64,000 nucleotides of DNA, from contig NZ_MHZG01000008.1 of assembly GCF_001830325.1 (NCBI RefSeq), positions 1-64,000 of the forward strand. The letters are read 5' to 3'. Below are positions 32,066 to 43,725 of this stretch, piece after piece. The DNA comes from Polynucleobacter sp. GWA2_45_21 (lineage in GTDB: Bacteria; Pseudomonadota; Gammaproteobacteria; Burkholderiales; Burkholderiaceae). Position 1 is the first letter of the stretch. Every line of letters starts with the position of its first letter. Made by a program: the position numbers and the translations under genes. A model generated the notes under the pieces. It saw only the letters and a program-made list of their open reading frames with translations. It searched no databases and was not told where the DNA came from.

Positions 32066-34261
32066 ATGAGTGCGAGTGAAAAAAAGTCAGCAACGAATGC
32101 GTCTAATACTTGGCCAAATGTGCCAGATAGCAATTTAGATGCTTGGAAAAAATCAGCCCAAAAGTCAGCGCCGAATGGTGATGTCGATAAATTAGGTTGG
32201 CAAACTCCAGATGGGATACATCTCAAGGCCTTGTATACCGCTGAAGATACTGAAGGTCTGCAGTACACACATTCATTACCAGGTTTCGAGCCATTTGTTC
32301 GTGGACCTCAAGCAACAATGTACTCAGTGCGTCCTTGGACTATTCGTCAATACGCTGGCTTTTCAACTGCAGAAGAATCCAATGCGTTTTATCGCAAAGC
32401 GTTGGATGCAGGTGGTCAAGGCGTTTCCGTTGCTTTCGATTTGGCAACCCATCGTGGCTATGATTCCGATCATCCACGTGTGACTGGCGACGTTGGTAAG
32501 GCGGGTGTTGCGATTGACTCTGTAGAAGACATGAAAATATTGTTTGATGGCATTCCATTAGACAAGGTATCAGTATCGATGACGATGAATGGCGCCGTGT
32601 TGCCAGTGCTGGCTGGTTACATTGTTGCTGGTGAAGAGCAAGGCGTTAAGCAAGAATTGTTATCAGGCACGATTCAGAATGACATTCTGAAAGAGTTCAT
32701 GGTGCGTAACACTTATATCTACCCACCAGAGCCTTCAATGCGCATCATCGGTGACATCATTGAATACACCGCGAAGCACATGCCGAAATTTAACTCGATC
32801 TCTATCTCGGGTTACCACATGCAAGAGGCGGGTGCAAACCAAGTTCTCGAACTTGCTTTCACATTGGCTGATGGCAAGGAGTATGTCAAAACCGCTTTGG
32901 CTAAAGGCTTAGATGTCGATGGCTTTGCGGGTCGTCTTTCCTTCTTCTTTGCTATCGGCATGAACTTCTACCTTGAAGTTGCTAAGCTGCGCGCTGCACG
33001 CCTCTTATGGTGGCGCATCATGAAGTCCTTCGAGCCAAAGAACCCAAAGTCCTTGATGTTGCGTACGCATTGCCAAACTTCAGGCTGGTCTTTGACGGAG
33101 CAGGACCCATATAACAACGTGGTTCGCACAACAGTTGAAGCTATGGCCGCAGTTTTTGGTGGCACTCAATCTTTGCATACGAATTCATTCGATGAAGCGA
33201 TTGCCTTACCATCTGAATTCTCAAGCCGTATTGCACGTAATACCCAGTTAATTCTGCAAGAAGAAACCCATATCACTAGCGTGATCGATCCCTGGGCTGG
33301 CTCTTACATGATGGAGAACCTCACCCAAGAGATGGCCGATAAAGCCTGGGAAATTATTCAAGAAGTTGATGCCATGGGTGGTATGACCAAGGCCGTGGAA
33401 AGCGGTTGGGCTAAGTTGAAGATTGAAGCTGCTGCCGCCGAGAAACAAGCCAAGATCGATTCCGGCTCCGATGTTATCGTTGGTGTAAATAAATACAAGC
33501 TCGGCAAAGAAGATTTGGTTGACGTCTTAATGATTGACAACGACAAGGTTCGCGAAAGCCAGGTTGCACGCTTAAAAGACATCAGAGCTAAGCGTGACTC
33601 CAAAAAAGTTGAAGCCGCATTAGAGGCATTAACCAAAGCTGCAGAAGAAAATACCGGTAACTTATTAGAGTTGGCGGTACAGGCAATTCGTTTGCGAGCA
33701 ACGGTTGGTGAGGTTTCTGATGCATTAGAAAAAGTTTACGGGCGCCATCGCGCCGATACTCAAAAGGTGACTGGTGTGTATGCAGCTGCTTACGACTCAG
33801 CAGAAGGCTGGGAAAAATTGAAGGTTGAGATCGCTGATTTTGCAAAAGACTTTGGTCGTCGCCCACGTGTGATGATTGCCAAGCTTGGGCAAGATGGTCA
33901 TGACCGCGGCGCCAAAGTTGTTGCAACTGCTTTTGCTGACTTAGGTTTTGACGTTGATATTGGCCCCTTGTTCCAAACGCCAGAAGAGTGTGCTCGCCAG
34001 GCAATTGAAAACGACGTTCATGCTTTAGGTATTTCTACTCTTGCAGCAGGACATAAGACTTTGGTGCCAGCAATTATTGCTGAGCTCAAGAAGCAGGGCG
34101 CTGAGGACATTATTGTCTTCGTTGGCGGCGTTATTCCAAGACAGGATTACGACTTCTTGCATGAGGCTGGTGTGAAAGGTATTTATGGTCCGGGCACTCC
34201 GATTCCGGCTTCGGCAAAGGATGTGCTTGAGCAGATTCGTAAATCAGTAAAGCCTGATTAA
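32066..34261 (+). CDS. scpA: Methylmalonyl-CoA mutase (single-chain, B12-binding domain fused)
   Basis: [40 protein letters not shown]12 motif. Confidence 0.97.
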   Translation: MSASEKKSATNASNTWPNVPDSNLDAWKKSAQKSAPNGDVDKLGWQTPDGIHLKALYTAEDTEGLQYTHSLPGFEPFVRGPQATMYSVRPWTIRQYAGFSTAEESNAFYRKALDAGGQGVSVAFDLATHRGYDSDHPRVTGDVGKAGVAIDSVEDMKILFDGIPLDKVSVSMTMNGAVLPVLAGYIVAGEEQGVKQELLSGTIQNDILKEFMVRNTYIYPPEPSMRIIGDIIEYTAKHMPKFNSISISGYHMQEAGANQVLELAFTLADGKEYVKTALAKGLDVDGFAGRLSFFFAIGMNFYLEVAKLRAARLLWWRIMKSFEPKNPKSLMLRTHCQTSGWSLTEQDPYNNVVRTTVEAMAAVFGGTQSLHTNSFDEAIALPSEFSSRIARNTQLILQEETHITSVIDPWAGSYMMENLTQEMADKAWEIIQEVDAMGGMTKAVESGWAKLKIEAAAAEKQAKIDSGSDVIVGVNKYKLGKEDLVDVLMIDNDKVRESQVARLKDIRAKRDSKKVEAALEALTKAAEENTGNLLELAVQAIRLRATVGEVSDALEKVYGRHRADTQKVTGVYAAAYDSAEGWEKLKVEIADFAKDFGRRPRVMIAKLGQDGHDRGAKVVATAFADLGFDVDIGPLFQTPEECARQAIENDVHALGISTLAAGHKTLVPAIIAELKKQGAEDIIVFVGGVIPRQDYDFLHEAGVKGIYGPGTPIPASAKDVLEQIRKSVKPD

Positions 34262-34283
34262 CTTACAGATCGTCGATATCAGC

Positions 34284-35309
34284 ATGCTCAATGCAGTTGA
34301 CCAAGCCTTGGTGAATGATCTCACCGGTGCGCCTTCATCGGCGCAGCGTCGCGCCTTGGCGAAGATCATCACTTTGCTTGAGTCCACTCGCATGGATCAT
34401 CGCAAACGCGCTGATGAAGTACTCAATACCTTATTGCCTAAGACCGGCAAATCATTTCGTTTAGGCATCTCAGGCGTGCCGGGTGTTGGTAAGTCGACAT
34501 TAATTGAAACTTTGGGTTTGTATCTGATTGACAAGGGTCATCGCGTTGCCGTTTTAGCTATTGATCCTTCTTCAAGCTTATCTGGAGGCTCCATTTTGGG
34601 TGATAAGACCCGCATGGAGAGATTGTCAGTTTTAGATAATGCATTTATTCGGCCGAGCCCCTCATCCTGCACATTGGGTGGCGTAGCTGAGAAAACACGA
34701 GAGGCTATGCTAGTTGCTGAGGCAGCGGGATTTGACATTGTGATTGTTGAAACCGTGGGTGTAGGTCAGAGTGAAATTGCTGTTGCTGGTATGACGGATA
34801 TGTTCTTGCTCCTGCAGCTGCCTAATGCAGGTGATGATCTTCAGGCGATTAAAAAAGGTGTCATGGAAATTGCCGATTTGATTGTGATCAATAAGGTAGA
34901 TATCGATCCTGACGCAGCAATGCGCGCGCAATTATTTATTACTAGCTCCTTGCGTCTTTTAGGCTTCCAAGGCAACCCTGATCACGCTTCGCATAATCAA
35001 GAGTATTGGCATCCACAGGTCATGACCTTAAGCGCCTTAGAAGGCAATGGCGTGCCTGAGTTATGGGAAAAAATTCTACATTTTCAGAAGCTGCAAAACG
35101 CCAATGGCCAGTTACAGTCACGCCGTAAGCAGCAGGCAGGTGCCTGGATGTGGGATCGAATTGATGCAGGCCTCAAGAATGCATTTCAGAATCACCCAGC
35201 AGTACAAGCACTTTTACCTGGCCTGAGTGCCGAGGTAAATCAAGGAACCATGGCCGCTTCTGTTGCTGCGAGACGTTTACTCGAAGCAATGGGACACGAA
35301 TTTTTCTAA
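34284..35309 (+). CDS. meaB: Methylmalonyl-CoA mutase-associated GTPase (MeaB/ArgK)
   Basis: [27 protein letters not shown]. Confidence 0.95.
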   Translation: MLNAVDQALVNDLTGAPSSAQRRALAKIITLLESTRMDHRKRADEVLNTLLPKTGKSFRLGISGVPGVGKSTLIETLGLYLIDKGHRVAVLAIDPSSSLSGGSILGDKTRMERLSVLDNAFIRPSPSSCTLGGVAEKTREAMLVAEAAGFDIVIVETVGVGQSEIAVAGMTDMFLLLQLPNAGDDLQAIKKGVMEIADLIVINKVDIDPDAAMRAQLFITSSLRLLGFQGNPDHASHNQEYWHPQVMTLSALEGNGVPELWEKILHFQKLQNANGQLQSRRKQQAGAWMWDRIDAGLKNAFQNHPAVQALLPGLSAEVNQGTMAASVAARRLLEAMGHEFF

Positions 35310-35319
35310 GGGAGTAGTT

Positions 35320-36852
35320 ATGAAGGAAATCATTCAACAGCTTGAAGCAAAGCGCGAACTTGCCAGATTAGGTGGTGGGCAAAAGCGTATTGCCGCTCAA
35401 CATTCCAAAGGTAAATTGACCGCACGTGAGCGTATTGAGCTCTTGCTAGATGCCGGCACCTTCGAAGAATGGGATATGTTTGTTGAACATCGTTGCCATG
35501 ATTTTGGTATGGCTGATCAAACCGTTCCAGGTGATGGTGTTGTTACTGGTTACGGCATGATCAATGGCCGTTTAGTTTTTGTCTTCTCACAAGACTTTAC
35601 CGTCTTGGGTGGCTCTCTCTCAGAGGCGCATGCAGAGAAGATTTGTAAAGTAATGGACCAGGCAATCAAAGTTGGTGCGCCTGTAATTGGCTTAAACGAC
35701 TCTGGTGGTGCGCGTATTCAGGAGGGTGTTGCCTCTTTGGGTGGCTATGCTGAAATTTTCCAGCGCAATGTGACTGCTTCAGGCGTTATTCCACAGATCT
35801 CTTTAATCATGGGACCATCCGCAGGTGGTGCCGTGTATTCACCAGCGCTAACGGATTTCATCTTTATGGTGAAAGACAGTTCCTATATGTTTGTGACTGG
35901 TCCAGAAGTCGTTAAGACTGTGACCCATGAGGATGTCACTGCTGAAGAGTTGGGCGGTGCAGTCACGCACTCGACTATTTCAGGTGTTTGCGACTTAGCT
36001 TTTGATAATGATGTTGACGCCATCATGATGCTGCGTCGCTTCTTTAATTACCTCCCTTTATCGAACCGTGAAAAGCCACCAACCATCAATGGCGCACAAC
36101 GCACTGAAGAGCCTGATTTCTCTCTCGATACATTGGTACCAAGCAACCCAAATCAACCTTACGATATGAAAGAGTTGATCGAGAAGATTGTGGATGATGG
36201 TGAGTTTTTTGAACTACAGCCTGATTATGCAAAGAATATCTTGATCGGTTTTGCCCGCATGGAGGGTCGCTCCATCGGTATCGTGGCTAACCAGCCATTA
36301 GTACTGGCAGGCTGCTTAGATATCAAAGCATCCATTAAGGCGGCTCGCTTTGTTCGCTTCTGCGATGCTTTTAATATTCCTGTTGTGACTTTAGTTGATG
36401 TGCCTGGATTTATGCCTGGCACATCACAAGAATACGGCGGCATTATTAAGCATGGCGCGAAGTTGCTTTACGCCTATGCTGACTGCACTGTACCGAAGGT
36501 CACTCTAATCACTCGTAAAGCTTATGGTGGCGCTTATGACGTGATGGCCTCCAAACATTTGCGTGGCGATGTTAACTTTGCCTGGCCTTCAGCTGAAATT
36601 GCAGTAATGGGTCCAAAGGGTGCTGTGGAAATTATCTTCCGCGAAGAAAAATCAGATCCAGCAAAAATTGCAGCTCGCGAAGCTGAGTACAAGGCTAAGT
36701 TTGCAAATCCATTTGTAGCAGGGCGACGCGGCTACATTGATGATGTGATCTTGCCGCATGAGACACGTAAGCGTATCTCACGTTCTTTGGCCATGCTCAA
36801 GGACAAAGAGCTGACAAACCCACCGCGTAAACACGGCAATATTCCCCTCTAA
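35320..36852 (+). CDS. pccB: Propionyl-CoA carboxylase beta subunit / acyl-CoA carboxylase
   Basis: Carboxyltransferase motifs [40 protein letters not shown]. Confidence 0.95.
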   Translation: MKEIIQQLEAKRELARLGGGQKRIAAQHSKGKLTARERIELLLDAGTFEEWDMFVEHRCHDFGMADQTVPGDGVVTGYGMINGRLVFVFSQDFTVLGGSLSEAHAEKICKVMDQAIKVGAPVIGLNDSGGARIQEGVASLGGYAEIFQRNVTASGVIPQISLIMGPSAGGAVYSPALTDFIFMVKDSSYMFVTGPEVVKTVTHEDVTAEELGGAVTHSTISGVCDLAFDNDVDAIMMLRRFFNYLPLSNREKPPTINGAQRTEEPDFSLDTLVPSNPNQPYDMKELIEKIVDDGEFFELQPDYAKNILIGFARMEGRSIGIVANQPLVLAGCLDIKASIKAARFVRFCDAFNIPVVTLVDVPGFMPGTSQEYGGIIKHGAKLLYAYADCTVPKVTLITRKAYGGAYDVMASKHLRGDVNFAWPSAEIAVMGPKGAVEIIFREEKSDPAKIAAREAEYKAKFANPFVAGRRGYIDDVILPHETRKRISRSLAMLKDKELTNPPRKHGNIPL

Positions 36853-36866
36853 GGCGCCGACAAATC

Positions 36867-38903
36867 ATGACTACGAAAATGTTTAAGAAAATTTTGATTG
36901 CTAACCGCGGCGAGATTGCTTGCCGTGTAATGAAAACTGCCAAGAAGATGGGCATCAAGACGGTTGCCGTTTATTCCGAGGCCGATAAAGAGGCGCGTCA
37001 TGTGCAGATGGCCGATGAGGCGGTTTGTATTGGGCCGGCACCTTCGCGCGAATCCTATTTAGTAATGGATCGCATTATTCAGGCCTGTAAAGATACAGGT
37101 GCGGAAGCGGTTCATCCAGGCTACGGCTTTCTTTCTGAGAATGAGCAATTTGCAAAGCGCTGCGAAGAAGAGGGCATTGTATTTATTGGACCCAAGCATC
37201 AATCTATCGCTGCTATGGGCGATAAGATTGCATCCAAGAAGCTTGCTTTAGAAGCCAAGGTCAATACTATTCCTGGCTACAACGAAGCGATTGACACCAA
37301 TGAGGAAGCGGTCAAGATTGCCCAAGGCATTGGTTACCCAGTCATGATCAAGGCATCTGCAGGTGGCGGCGGAAAAGGCTTGCGTGTTGCATTTAATGAC
37401 AAAGAGGCGGCCGAAGGTTTTGCCGCCTGTAAAACAGAGGCGATGAATAGCTTCGGCGATGACCGTATCTTCATTGAAAAGTTTGTCGAAGGTCCGCGCC
37501 ATATTGAGATCCAGGTTCTGGGTGATTCACACGGCAACGTAGTGTATTTGGGTGAACGTGATTGCTCGATTCAGCGTCGCCATCAAAAGGTCATTGAGGA
37601 GGCGCCATCTCCATTTATCGACCCTGCAACTCGTAAAGCCATGGGTGAGCAAGCTGTTGCATTAGCAAAGGCTGTTAACTATCAGTCTGCCGGTACAGTT
37701 GAGTTCGTAGTTGGTAAAGATAAGTCTTTCTACTTCCTGGAGATGAATACTCGCTTACAAGTGGAACATCCAGTGACTGAAGGTATTACTGGCCTCGATT
37801 TGGTTGAGCAGATGATTCGTGTTGCTGCTGGCGAGAAGTTGGCATTTAAGCAAGAGGATATTAAGTTAGACGGTTGGTCCATGGAGTGCCGGATTAATGC
37901 AGATGATCCATTCCGCAACTTCTTGCCATCGACTGGTCGCCTAGTCAAATACCGCCCACCAGAAGAGTTGGATGGTGTGCGTGTTGATACTGGTGTCTTT
38001 GAGGGCGGCGAGATCCCAATGTATTACGACTCCATGATTGCTAAGTTGATTGTGCATGGCAAAGATCGTACTGAGGCGATCGAAAAGATGCGTGCAGCAT
38101 TGAATGACTTTGTCATTCGCGGCATTCATTCAAACATTCCTTTCCAGGCAGCACTTTTGCAGCATCCACGCTTTGTCTCTGGTGACTTCACTACTGGTTT
38201 TATTGCTGAAGAGTATCCCGATGGATTCAAAAAGGATTCTGTGCAGCCAGGAGATCCAAAGCGTTTAGCTGCTCTATCGGCATTTATGCGCTACCGCTAT
38301 CTTGAGCACATCCAAATGATTGATGGCCAGTTGGCCGGTCATGAGATGACTATTGCCAAGAAGTTTGTAGTGGTCACCGGTTCACGGGTTGGATCGAGTG
38401 AAGACATCAAAGAGATCCCTGTTCGCGTGGATCTGAAAGATGGCGTTTACTCTGTTTACATTGAAGAAGAGGGCGATGTCAGTCGTTACAACATTGTCAG
38501 CAACTGGCGTCCAGGTGAGTTGTGCTTACGTGCAACCATCAATGGCACGCACAAGATTACTGCTCAAGTAGAGCGCAAGGGTGTTAAATACGCTCTTGTC
38601 TTGGATGGTGCTCATTACGAGTGCATGGTCCTAAGCCCACTAGGTGCTGAGCTTCAGCGTCGTATGTTGGTCAAGGTTCCGCCAGATACTTCTAAGCTCG
38701 TGATGTCTCCAATGCCTGGCTTATTAACCAATATTTCTGTAAAAGTTGGCGAAGCAGTCACTGCAGGTCAAAAATTAGCCGCTATTGAAGCAATGAAAAT
38801 GGAAAATACATTGGTTGCTGCGCAAGATGGTGTGGTTGCGGAAATCTGTGCCAATGTTGGCGAAAGCTTAGCGGTTGATCAATTGATCATTCGCTTCGAG
38901 TAA
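36867..38903 (+). CDS. pccA: Propionyl-CoA carboxylase alpha subunit (biotin carboxylase + BCCP)
   Basis: [13 protein letters not shown]; biotinyl motif EAMKMEN. Confidence 0.95.
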   Translation: MTTKMFKKILIANRGEIACRVMKTAKKMGIKTVAVYSEADKEARHVQMADEAVCIGPAPSRESYLVMDRIIQACKDTGAEAVHPGYGFLSENEQFAKRCEEEGIVFIGPKHQSIAAMGDKIASKKLALEAKVNTIPGYNEAIDTNEEAVKIAQGIGYPVMIKASAGGGGKGLRVAFNDKEAAEGFAACKTEAMNSFGDDRIFIEKFVEGPRHIEIQVLGDSHGNVVYLGERDCSIQRRHQKVIEEAPSPFIDPATRKAMGEQAVALAKAVNYQSAGTVEFVVGKDKSFYFLEMNTRLQVEHPVTEGITGLDLVEQMIRVAAGEKLAFKQEDIKLDGWSMECRINADDPFRNFLPSTGRLVKYRPPEELDGVRVDTGVFEGGEIPMYYDSMIAKLIVHGKDRTEAIEKMRAALNDFVIRGIHSNIPFQAALLQHPRFVSGDFTTGFIAEEYPDGFKKDSVQPGDPKRLAALSAFMRYRYLEHIQMIDGQLAGHEMTIAKKFVVVTGSRVGSSEDIKEIPVRVDLKDGVYSVYIEEEGDVSRYNIVSNWRPGELCLRATINGTHKITAQVERKGVKYALVLDGAHYECMVLSPLGAELQRRMLVKVPPDTSKLVMSPMPGLLTNISVKVGEAVTAGQKLAAIEAMKMENTLVAAQDGVVAEICANVGESLAVDQLIIRFE

Positions 38904-38910
38904 GGCAGCC

Positions 38911-39375
38911 ATGACTAAACCATTCAAGATATTGGGCATTCAGCAAGTTGCGATTGGAGGCGAAAATAAAGATCGTCTCCGCAAGCTTTGGGTTGACTTA
39001 TTGGGCTTTGAATACAAAAGTACATTTTTCTCTGAGCGCGAGAACGTGGATGAAGACATTTGCGCTATTGGCAAAGGAGTTCATGAGGTTGAAGTGGATC
39101 TTATGCAACCCTTTGATATCGAAAAGAAGCCGGCTGTTCATCAGACGCCTTTAAATCACATTGGCCTATGGGTAGACGATCTATCAAAGGCGGTGGAGTG
39201 GTTATCAGCACAAGGCTTACGCTTTGCTCCAGGAGGCATTCGGAAGGGTGCGGCTGGGTATGACATTACTTTTGTTCATCCCAAAGGCAATGAAGAGTTT
39301 CCGTTCTGTGGCGAGGGTGTATTGATTGAGCTTGTCCAGGCTCCACCAGATATCATTGCAGGCTTGAGTTCTTAA
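38911..39375 (+). CDS. VOC family protein, putative methylmalonyl-CoA epimerase
   Basis: Glyoxalase fold motifs; last gene of propionyl-CoA operon. Confidence 0.8.
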   Translation: MTKPFKILGIQQVAIGGENKDRLRKLWVDLLGFEYKSTFFSERENVDEDICAIGKGVHEVEVDLMQPFDIEKKPAVHQTPLNHIGLWVDDLSKAVEWLSAQGLRFAPGGIRKGAAGYDITFVHPKGNEEFPFCGEGVLIELVQAPPDIIAGLSS

Positions 39376-39394
39376 GTATTAGAAAGTCCATATT

Positions 39395-40117
39395 TTGACC
39401 CGTATATTGGCCATCGACACCTCATCTGCTTGGTGTTCGGTGGCTTTATCTTTAAGTGATGCTGTACCTTTAGTTCGCCACCAAAAGGTGTCGGCCGGCG
39501 CTAGCCAGCTCTTATTGCCCTGGGTTGATGAGTTGTTATCTGAAGCTTCGATCGAACTGACTTCTTTAGATGCTATTGCAATTGGCGTTGGCCCGGGTGC
39601 CTTCACAGGAGTTCGCTTGGGTGTTGCCGCCGTCCAGGGTCTGGCGATTGCAACAAGACTTCCAGTTCTGCCTGTGTCAAGTTTGGATGCAATTGCAAGT
39701 CAACTGGTTCTCACCCCAGCATTTATTGCTTCGGGAGCCCAGTCATTTGTGATTGCTGTTGATGCTCGCATGGAAGAGGTCTATTGGGCTCGTTATCGAA
39801 TGACAGCAAATGATCTGCCTCAACGCCAGGGTGATATTCATCTAAGCGCCCCAGAGGGTGTCGATTTGACGGATATCAGCTTTCTTGCGGGTAGTGCGAT
39901 TGCAGAGTTTGGTGACCGCATATTTGCTAGCATTTCTAAGCCCCTTTCTAGTAGTCAGCTTGATTCAAACATTGGGGTTAACGCATTGGGTGTTTTAGCT
40001 TGTGCTCAAGATATGTGGAGCAAAGGCCTTCAACAAGATATCCATTTACTCGAACCACTTTATATTCGCAATAAAGTTGCTTTGACCTCTGCCGAGCGGA
40101 GTCAGCTTCATGGTTGA
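39395..40117 (+). CDS. tsaB: tRNA threonylcarbamoyladenosine biosynthesis protein TsaB
   Basis: ILAIDTSSAWCSVAL; GVGPGAFTGVRLG. Confidence 0.95.
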   Translation: MTRILAIDTSSAWCSVALSLSDAVPLVRHQKVSAGASQLLLPWVDELLSEASIELTSLDAIAIGVGPGAFTGVRLGVAAVQGLAIATRLPVLPVSSLDAIASQLVLTPAFIASGAQSFVIAVDARMEEVYWARYRMTANDLPQRQGDIHLSAPEGVDLTDISFLAGSAIAEFGDRIFASISKPLSSSQLDSNIGVNALGVLACAQDMWSKGLQQDIHLLEPLYIRNKVALTSAERSQLHG

Positions 40118-40655
40118 TGGTAACAACTCCTTGCAGTCAAGCGCGGAGGGTGTAACAGAGCTTTCGTTTCTTCCAATGACTGTCGCAGACCTAGATTCAG
40201 TCCTTGCTATTGAATCTGTTTCACACATTCATCCTTGGACAAAAGGTAATTTCTCAGATTCTCTTGCTGCTGGGCATTGGGCCTACTGTGTCAGGCCGCA
40301 ATTGTCAGATGCCATTAAAGGCAGTTATTTAGATCCAGAGATTCTGTGGGCTTACTGCATCCTTTTTCCTGCGGTTGATGAGTTGCATCTGCTCAATATT
40401 ACGGTTTCACCAAAATTGCGTCGCTTGGGCATTGGCGTAAAAATGATGCATGCGATCGAGGGTGTAGCAGCCCAGCAAAACATACCTCGAATTATTTTAG
40501 AGGTCCGACCAAGTAACGAATCAGCTCTGAAGCTCTATCAAAGACTGGGGTACGAGCAAATTGGTGTGCGCAAAAATTATTACCCGGTGGATGCTGCCAG
40601 TGGATTACGCGAAGATGCTCTGGTTTTGGCTAAATCGATTAAGCTTGAGGTATGA
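40110..40655 (+). CDS. rimI: Ribosomal protein S18-alanine N-acetyltransferase
   Basis: GNAT motif VSPKLRRLGIGVKMM; RPSNESALKLYQRLGYEQIGVRKNYY. Confidence 0.92.
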   Translation: MVDGNNSLQSSAEGVTELSFLPMTVADLDSVLAIESVSHIHPWTKGNFSDSLAAGHWAYCVRPQLSDAIKGSYLDPEILWAYCILFPAVDELHLLNITVSPKLRRLGIGVKMMHAIEGVAAQQNIPRIILEVRPSNESALKLYQRLGYEQIGVRKNYYPVDAASGLREDALVLAKSIKLEV

Positions 40656-41173
40656 ACTCAAGCACTAATTCCGCCTTCCTTAAAGAGATGGGTATTACTG
40701 AATGGACATCTCGTGATGCTGTTCCTGACCAAACCCAGACCGCGGCCCCTACAGCGTCTATTGCTGAGGAAACTCAGGAGCGTAGATCATCAGGAATTTG
40801 GTGGTTTTTTGGCAGCAAACCTCAAGGGGATGCTGAAGTGCTTTTTCACAATATCATTCGTGTACTTGGCTTGAACACACAAGAGTGGTCCTGGAAAAAT
40901 CCTGCAGAAATGTTCAATCCTGAGCTATTGCCATCAGATGGAACCCCCATTGTCGCAATTGCATTTGGTGGGCCTGCTGCTCAAAAATTATCTGGTGAAC
41001 GCGATGGATTGCCAGAGCTGCGTGAAACTGTCTTGGCAATCAATGCAGATGGTGCAGAGGATTTACCACTCATTGCTACTTTTGAATTAAATCAGTTGAT
41101 TGCTAGACCTAAGGACAAGGCTCTTTTTTGGCAGGACCTATTACTTGCTAAATCCGTCCTGCAAAATATCTAA
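40652..41173 (+). CDS. Putative DNA polymerase III psi subunit (HolD)-like protein
   Basis: FLKEMGITEWTSR N-terminus and ARPKDKALFWQDLLLA C-terminus; overlaps rimI stop (ATGA). Confidence 0.5.
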   Translation: MNSSTNSAFLKEMGITEWTSRDAVPDQTQTAAPTASIAEETQERRSSGIWWFFGSKPQGDAEVLFHNIIRVLGLNTQEWSWKNPAEMFNPELLPSDGTPIVAIAFGGPAAQKLSGERDGLPELRETVLAINADGAEDLPLIATFELNQLIARPKDKALFWQDLLLAKSVLQNI

Positions 41174-41196
41174 TTATTTTGCTGAGCACTCAGTGA

Positions 41197-42516
41197 TTAG
41201 TGCTTATGCTCGCCAATTAAATGCATTGAGTCGTATTCAGCCTGATTGGCTTTATGACGTTTAATAACTAGCCACATAATCGTGCTGACTGCGACACCAA
41301 AGCCAATAATCACAACTTGAATTGGTGCATCCAGCCAAATTAATCCTGAATAGATTAAGAGCATCATCAGAACAGAAATATTCTCATTAAAGTTTTGAAC
41401 GGCAATGGAATGACCTGCAGACATCAGGACATGTCCGCGATGCTGAAGTAGTGCATTCATCGGCACAACAAAGTAGCCCGCCAACCAGCCCACCAATATT
41501 AATAAGAAGTACGCCGGCAGTAAGTTGAGTGAAACTTCAAATTTTCCAACAGTCAGGATAGTTGTGTTGGGAAGCATGTCTGAGTTATAGATTGCCATAA
41601 TGCAAACCACTAGACCCATGGCAATACCATAAGGAAGGACTTTAAGGGAACTACGCAGTGGTATGCGCCATGCAGCCCATACAGCACCTCCAGCAACACC
41701 TACGGCGGAGATTGCCTGCAGGATGGCTCCTTGAGATAAGGTCATATGCAGGGCAACTTGAGCCCACTTGATCACAATGAATTGCAGTGTGGCGCCGGCA
41801 CCCCAAAAGAGGGTGGTTACTGCTAGAGAGATCTGTCCTAAGCGATCAGCCCAGAGGGTTTTAAAGCAAATGGAAAAGTCCTTTACCAGCTCGATTGGAT
41901 TGGTTTTTTGGGACTCATAACGCGCCCCAGTATCTGGAATGCGTAAATTAATCAGAGCAGCCAATATGTAAATCATCATGATGATGAGAATGGCGGACTC
42001 TGCGGCGGTGTCAATACTGGTATCTAGTAACGGCATATTAAGCCCTAAGAGGCTCTGTGAGACCGATTTGCTGATCAGAACACCACCAAGCACCGTACCC
42101 AAAATGATTGAACCTACAGTAAGCCCTTCAATCCAGCCATTGGCTGCAACCAGCTTTTCGGGCGGTAGTAGCTCGGTCAGAATGCCGTATTTTGCTGGGG
42201 AGTAGGCTGCAGCACCCAAGCCAACAATCGCATAAGCCAATAAAGGGTGGCTACCAAATAGCATCACAACGCAACCGACAAATTTAATCGTATTGGTAAT
42301 AAACATGACATTGCCCTTGGGGCGGGAGTCTGCAAAGGCACCTACAAAGGCTGCCAGTAATACATAGGACAAAACGAAGAATAATTTGAGTAAAGGAGTC
42401 ATCCAGGCCGGAGCGCTCAGCTGGACCAAGAGGGCAATTGCTGCAATCAGCAATGCATTATCAGCAAGCGACGAAAAAAATTGCGCCGCCATAATGATGT
42501 AAAAACTACGGTTCAT
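41197..42516 (-). CDS. lplT: Lysophospholipid transporter LplT (MFS)
   Basis: AQFFSSLADNALLIAAIALL; AAYSPAKYGILTELLPPEKLVAANGW. Confidence 0.93.
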   Translation of the reverse strand: MNRSFYIIMAAQFFSSLADNALLIAAIALLVQLSAPAWMTPLLKLFFVLSYVLLAAFVGAFADSRPKGNVMFITNTIKFVGCVVMLFGSHPLLAYAIVGLGAAAYSPAKYGILTELLPPEKLVAANGWIEGLTVGSIILGTVLGGVLISKSVSQSLLGLNMPLLDTSIDTAAESAILIIMMIYILAALINLRIPDTGARYESQKTNPIELVKDFSICFKTLWADRLGQISLAVTTLFWGAGATLQFIVIKWAQVALHMTLSQGAILQAISAVGVAGGAVWAAWRIPLRSSLKVLPYGIAMGLVVCIMAIYNSDMLPNTTILTVGKFEVSLNLLPAYFLLILVGWLAGYFVVPMNALLQHRGHVLMSAGHSIAVQNFNENISVLMMLLIYSGLIWLDAPIQVVIIGFGVAVSTIMWLVIKRHKANQAEYDSMHLIGEHKH

Positions 42517-42566
42517 TCGTACAATCTAGTCATTAATGTAATTAAAACATGAAAGGAGGGGTGAAT

Positions 42567-43691
42567 ATGTGCTCATCAGCTAGTCGGTTGATAAATAGAC
42601 CAATTTTGGCAACTATACACACTGAGGCCTTTCATCATAATTTAAGTCGTATTCGAGAGCTCGCCCCTGAGTCTAAGATCTGGTCGGTTGTAAAGGCTAA
42701 AGCCTATGGCCACACCCTGGAGGCCGCATTTAAAGGACTTGAATCTACAGATGGTTTTGCTCTGCTCGATATTGCAGATGCCCAATGGTTAAGGGATCAC
42801 GGTTGGAAAGGGCGCATCCTCCTATTGGAGGGAATTTTTAGTCAGCAGGAACTGGATTTAGTAGCCCAGCTTCAATGTGACTTGGTTGTTCATAGTGAGA
42901 AGCAGGTCAACTGGCTTGAGGCCTTTAAGAATCACTCAGGCCACCCAATCAGCGTATTTTTAAAGCTTAATTCTGGGATGAACCGCCTTGGTTTTAGGCC
43001 TGATCAGTACCGTACCGCTTTTCATCGTCTCCATTCGGCCGGCTATCACCTGCATCACATGACCCATTTTGCCAATGCCGATCAGGTAGATCATGCGCCA
43101 TCGGTTGGTGCGCAAATGGAGTGTTTCGAGCAAACTATTGCGGGGCTGGAGGCGCCCACTTCTTTGGCTAATTCGGCGGCAATTTTATGGCACCGCAATG
43201 CGTTAGGAGATTGGGTTCGCCCTGGAATCATGCTGTACGGCGTTTCACCAACCGGGGTTCATGCAGATATTGTCCGCACTGAACTCCAGGCAGTCATGCA
43301 GCTGCGGAGCGAAATCATCGATATTCAGGAATTAAAGAAAGGTGATCACGTTGGCTATGGTGGTCGCTATCAAGCCCCAGAAGATATGCGCATTGGTGTG
43401 ATTGCTTGTGGATATGCCGATGGTTATCCGCGTCATGCAGAAGATGGCACGCCAGTTTGGGTTGATGGTGCAGATGCGCAGGGTGACGGCGTGATTTGTC
43501 CTATCGTTGGACGAGTTTCCATGGATATGTTGACCATTGATTTGCGTGAAGCACCCAATGCCAAGATTGGTAGCGTTGTAGAGCTATGGGGTAATGAAGT
43601 TCCAGTAGATGATGTAGCTCAGATGAGCGGAACCATTGGCTATGAACTTATTTGCGCATTGGCGCAGAGAGTGCCGGTAGTCATCAAGTAA
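42567..43691 (+). CDS. alr: Alanine racemase
   Basis: SVVKAKAYGHTLEAA PLP motif; GYADGYPR. Confidence 0.95.
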   Translation: MCSSASRLINRPILATIHTEAFHHNLSRIRELAPESKIWSVVKAKAYGHTLEAAFKGLESTDGFALLDIADAQWLRDHGWKGRILLLEGIFSQQELDLVAQLQCDLVVHSEKQVNWLEAFKNHSGHPISVFLKLNSGMNRLGFRPDQYRTAFHRLHSAGYHLHHMTHFANADQVDHAPSVGAQMECFEQTIAGLEAPTSLANSAAILWHRNALGDWVRPGIMLYGVSPTGVHADIVRTELQAVMQLRSEIIDIQELKKGDHVGYGGRYQAPEDMRIGVIACGYADGYPRHAEDGTPVWVDGADAQGDGVICPIVGRVSMDMLTIDLREAPNAKIGSVVELWGNEVPVDDVAQMSGTIGYELICALAQRVPVVIK

Positions 43692-43725
43692 TGCAGCACT
43701 ACTTGATGAAACCCATTTATATTTT

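Noticed and set aside
33588-34004. 138-aa antisense ORF inside scpA
   Set aside because: Fully antisense to a strongly conserved gene; low-complexity, no family; typical shadow ORF
40652-41173. Uracil-DNA glycosylase family 4
   Set aside because: Start and end look UDG-4-like, but the Fe-S cysteines and catalytic motif are missing; HolD fits better
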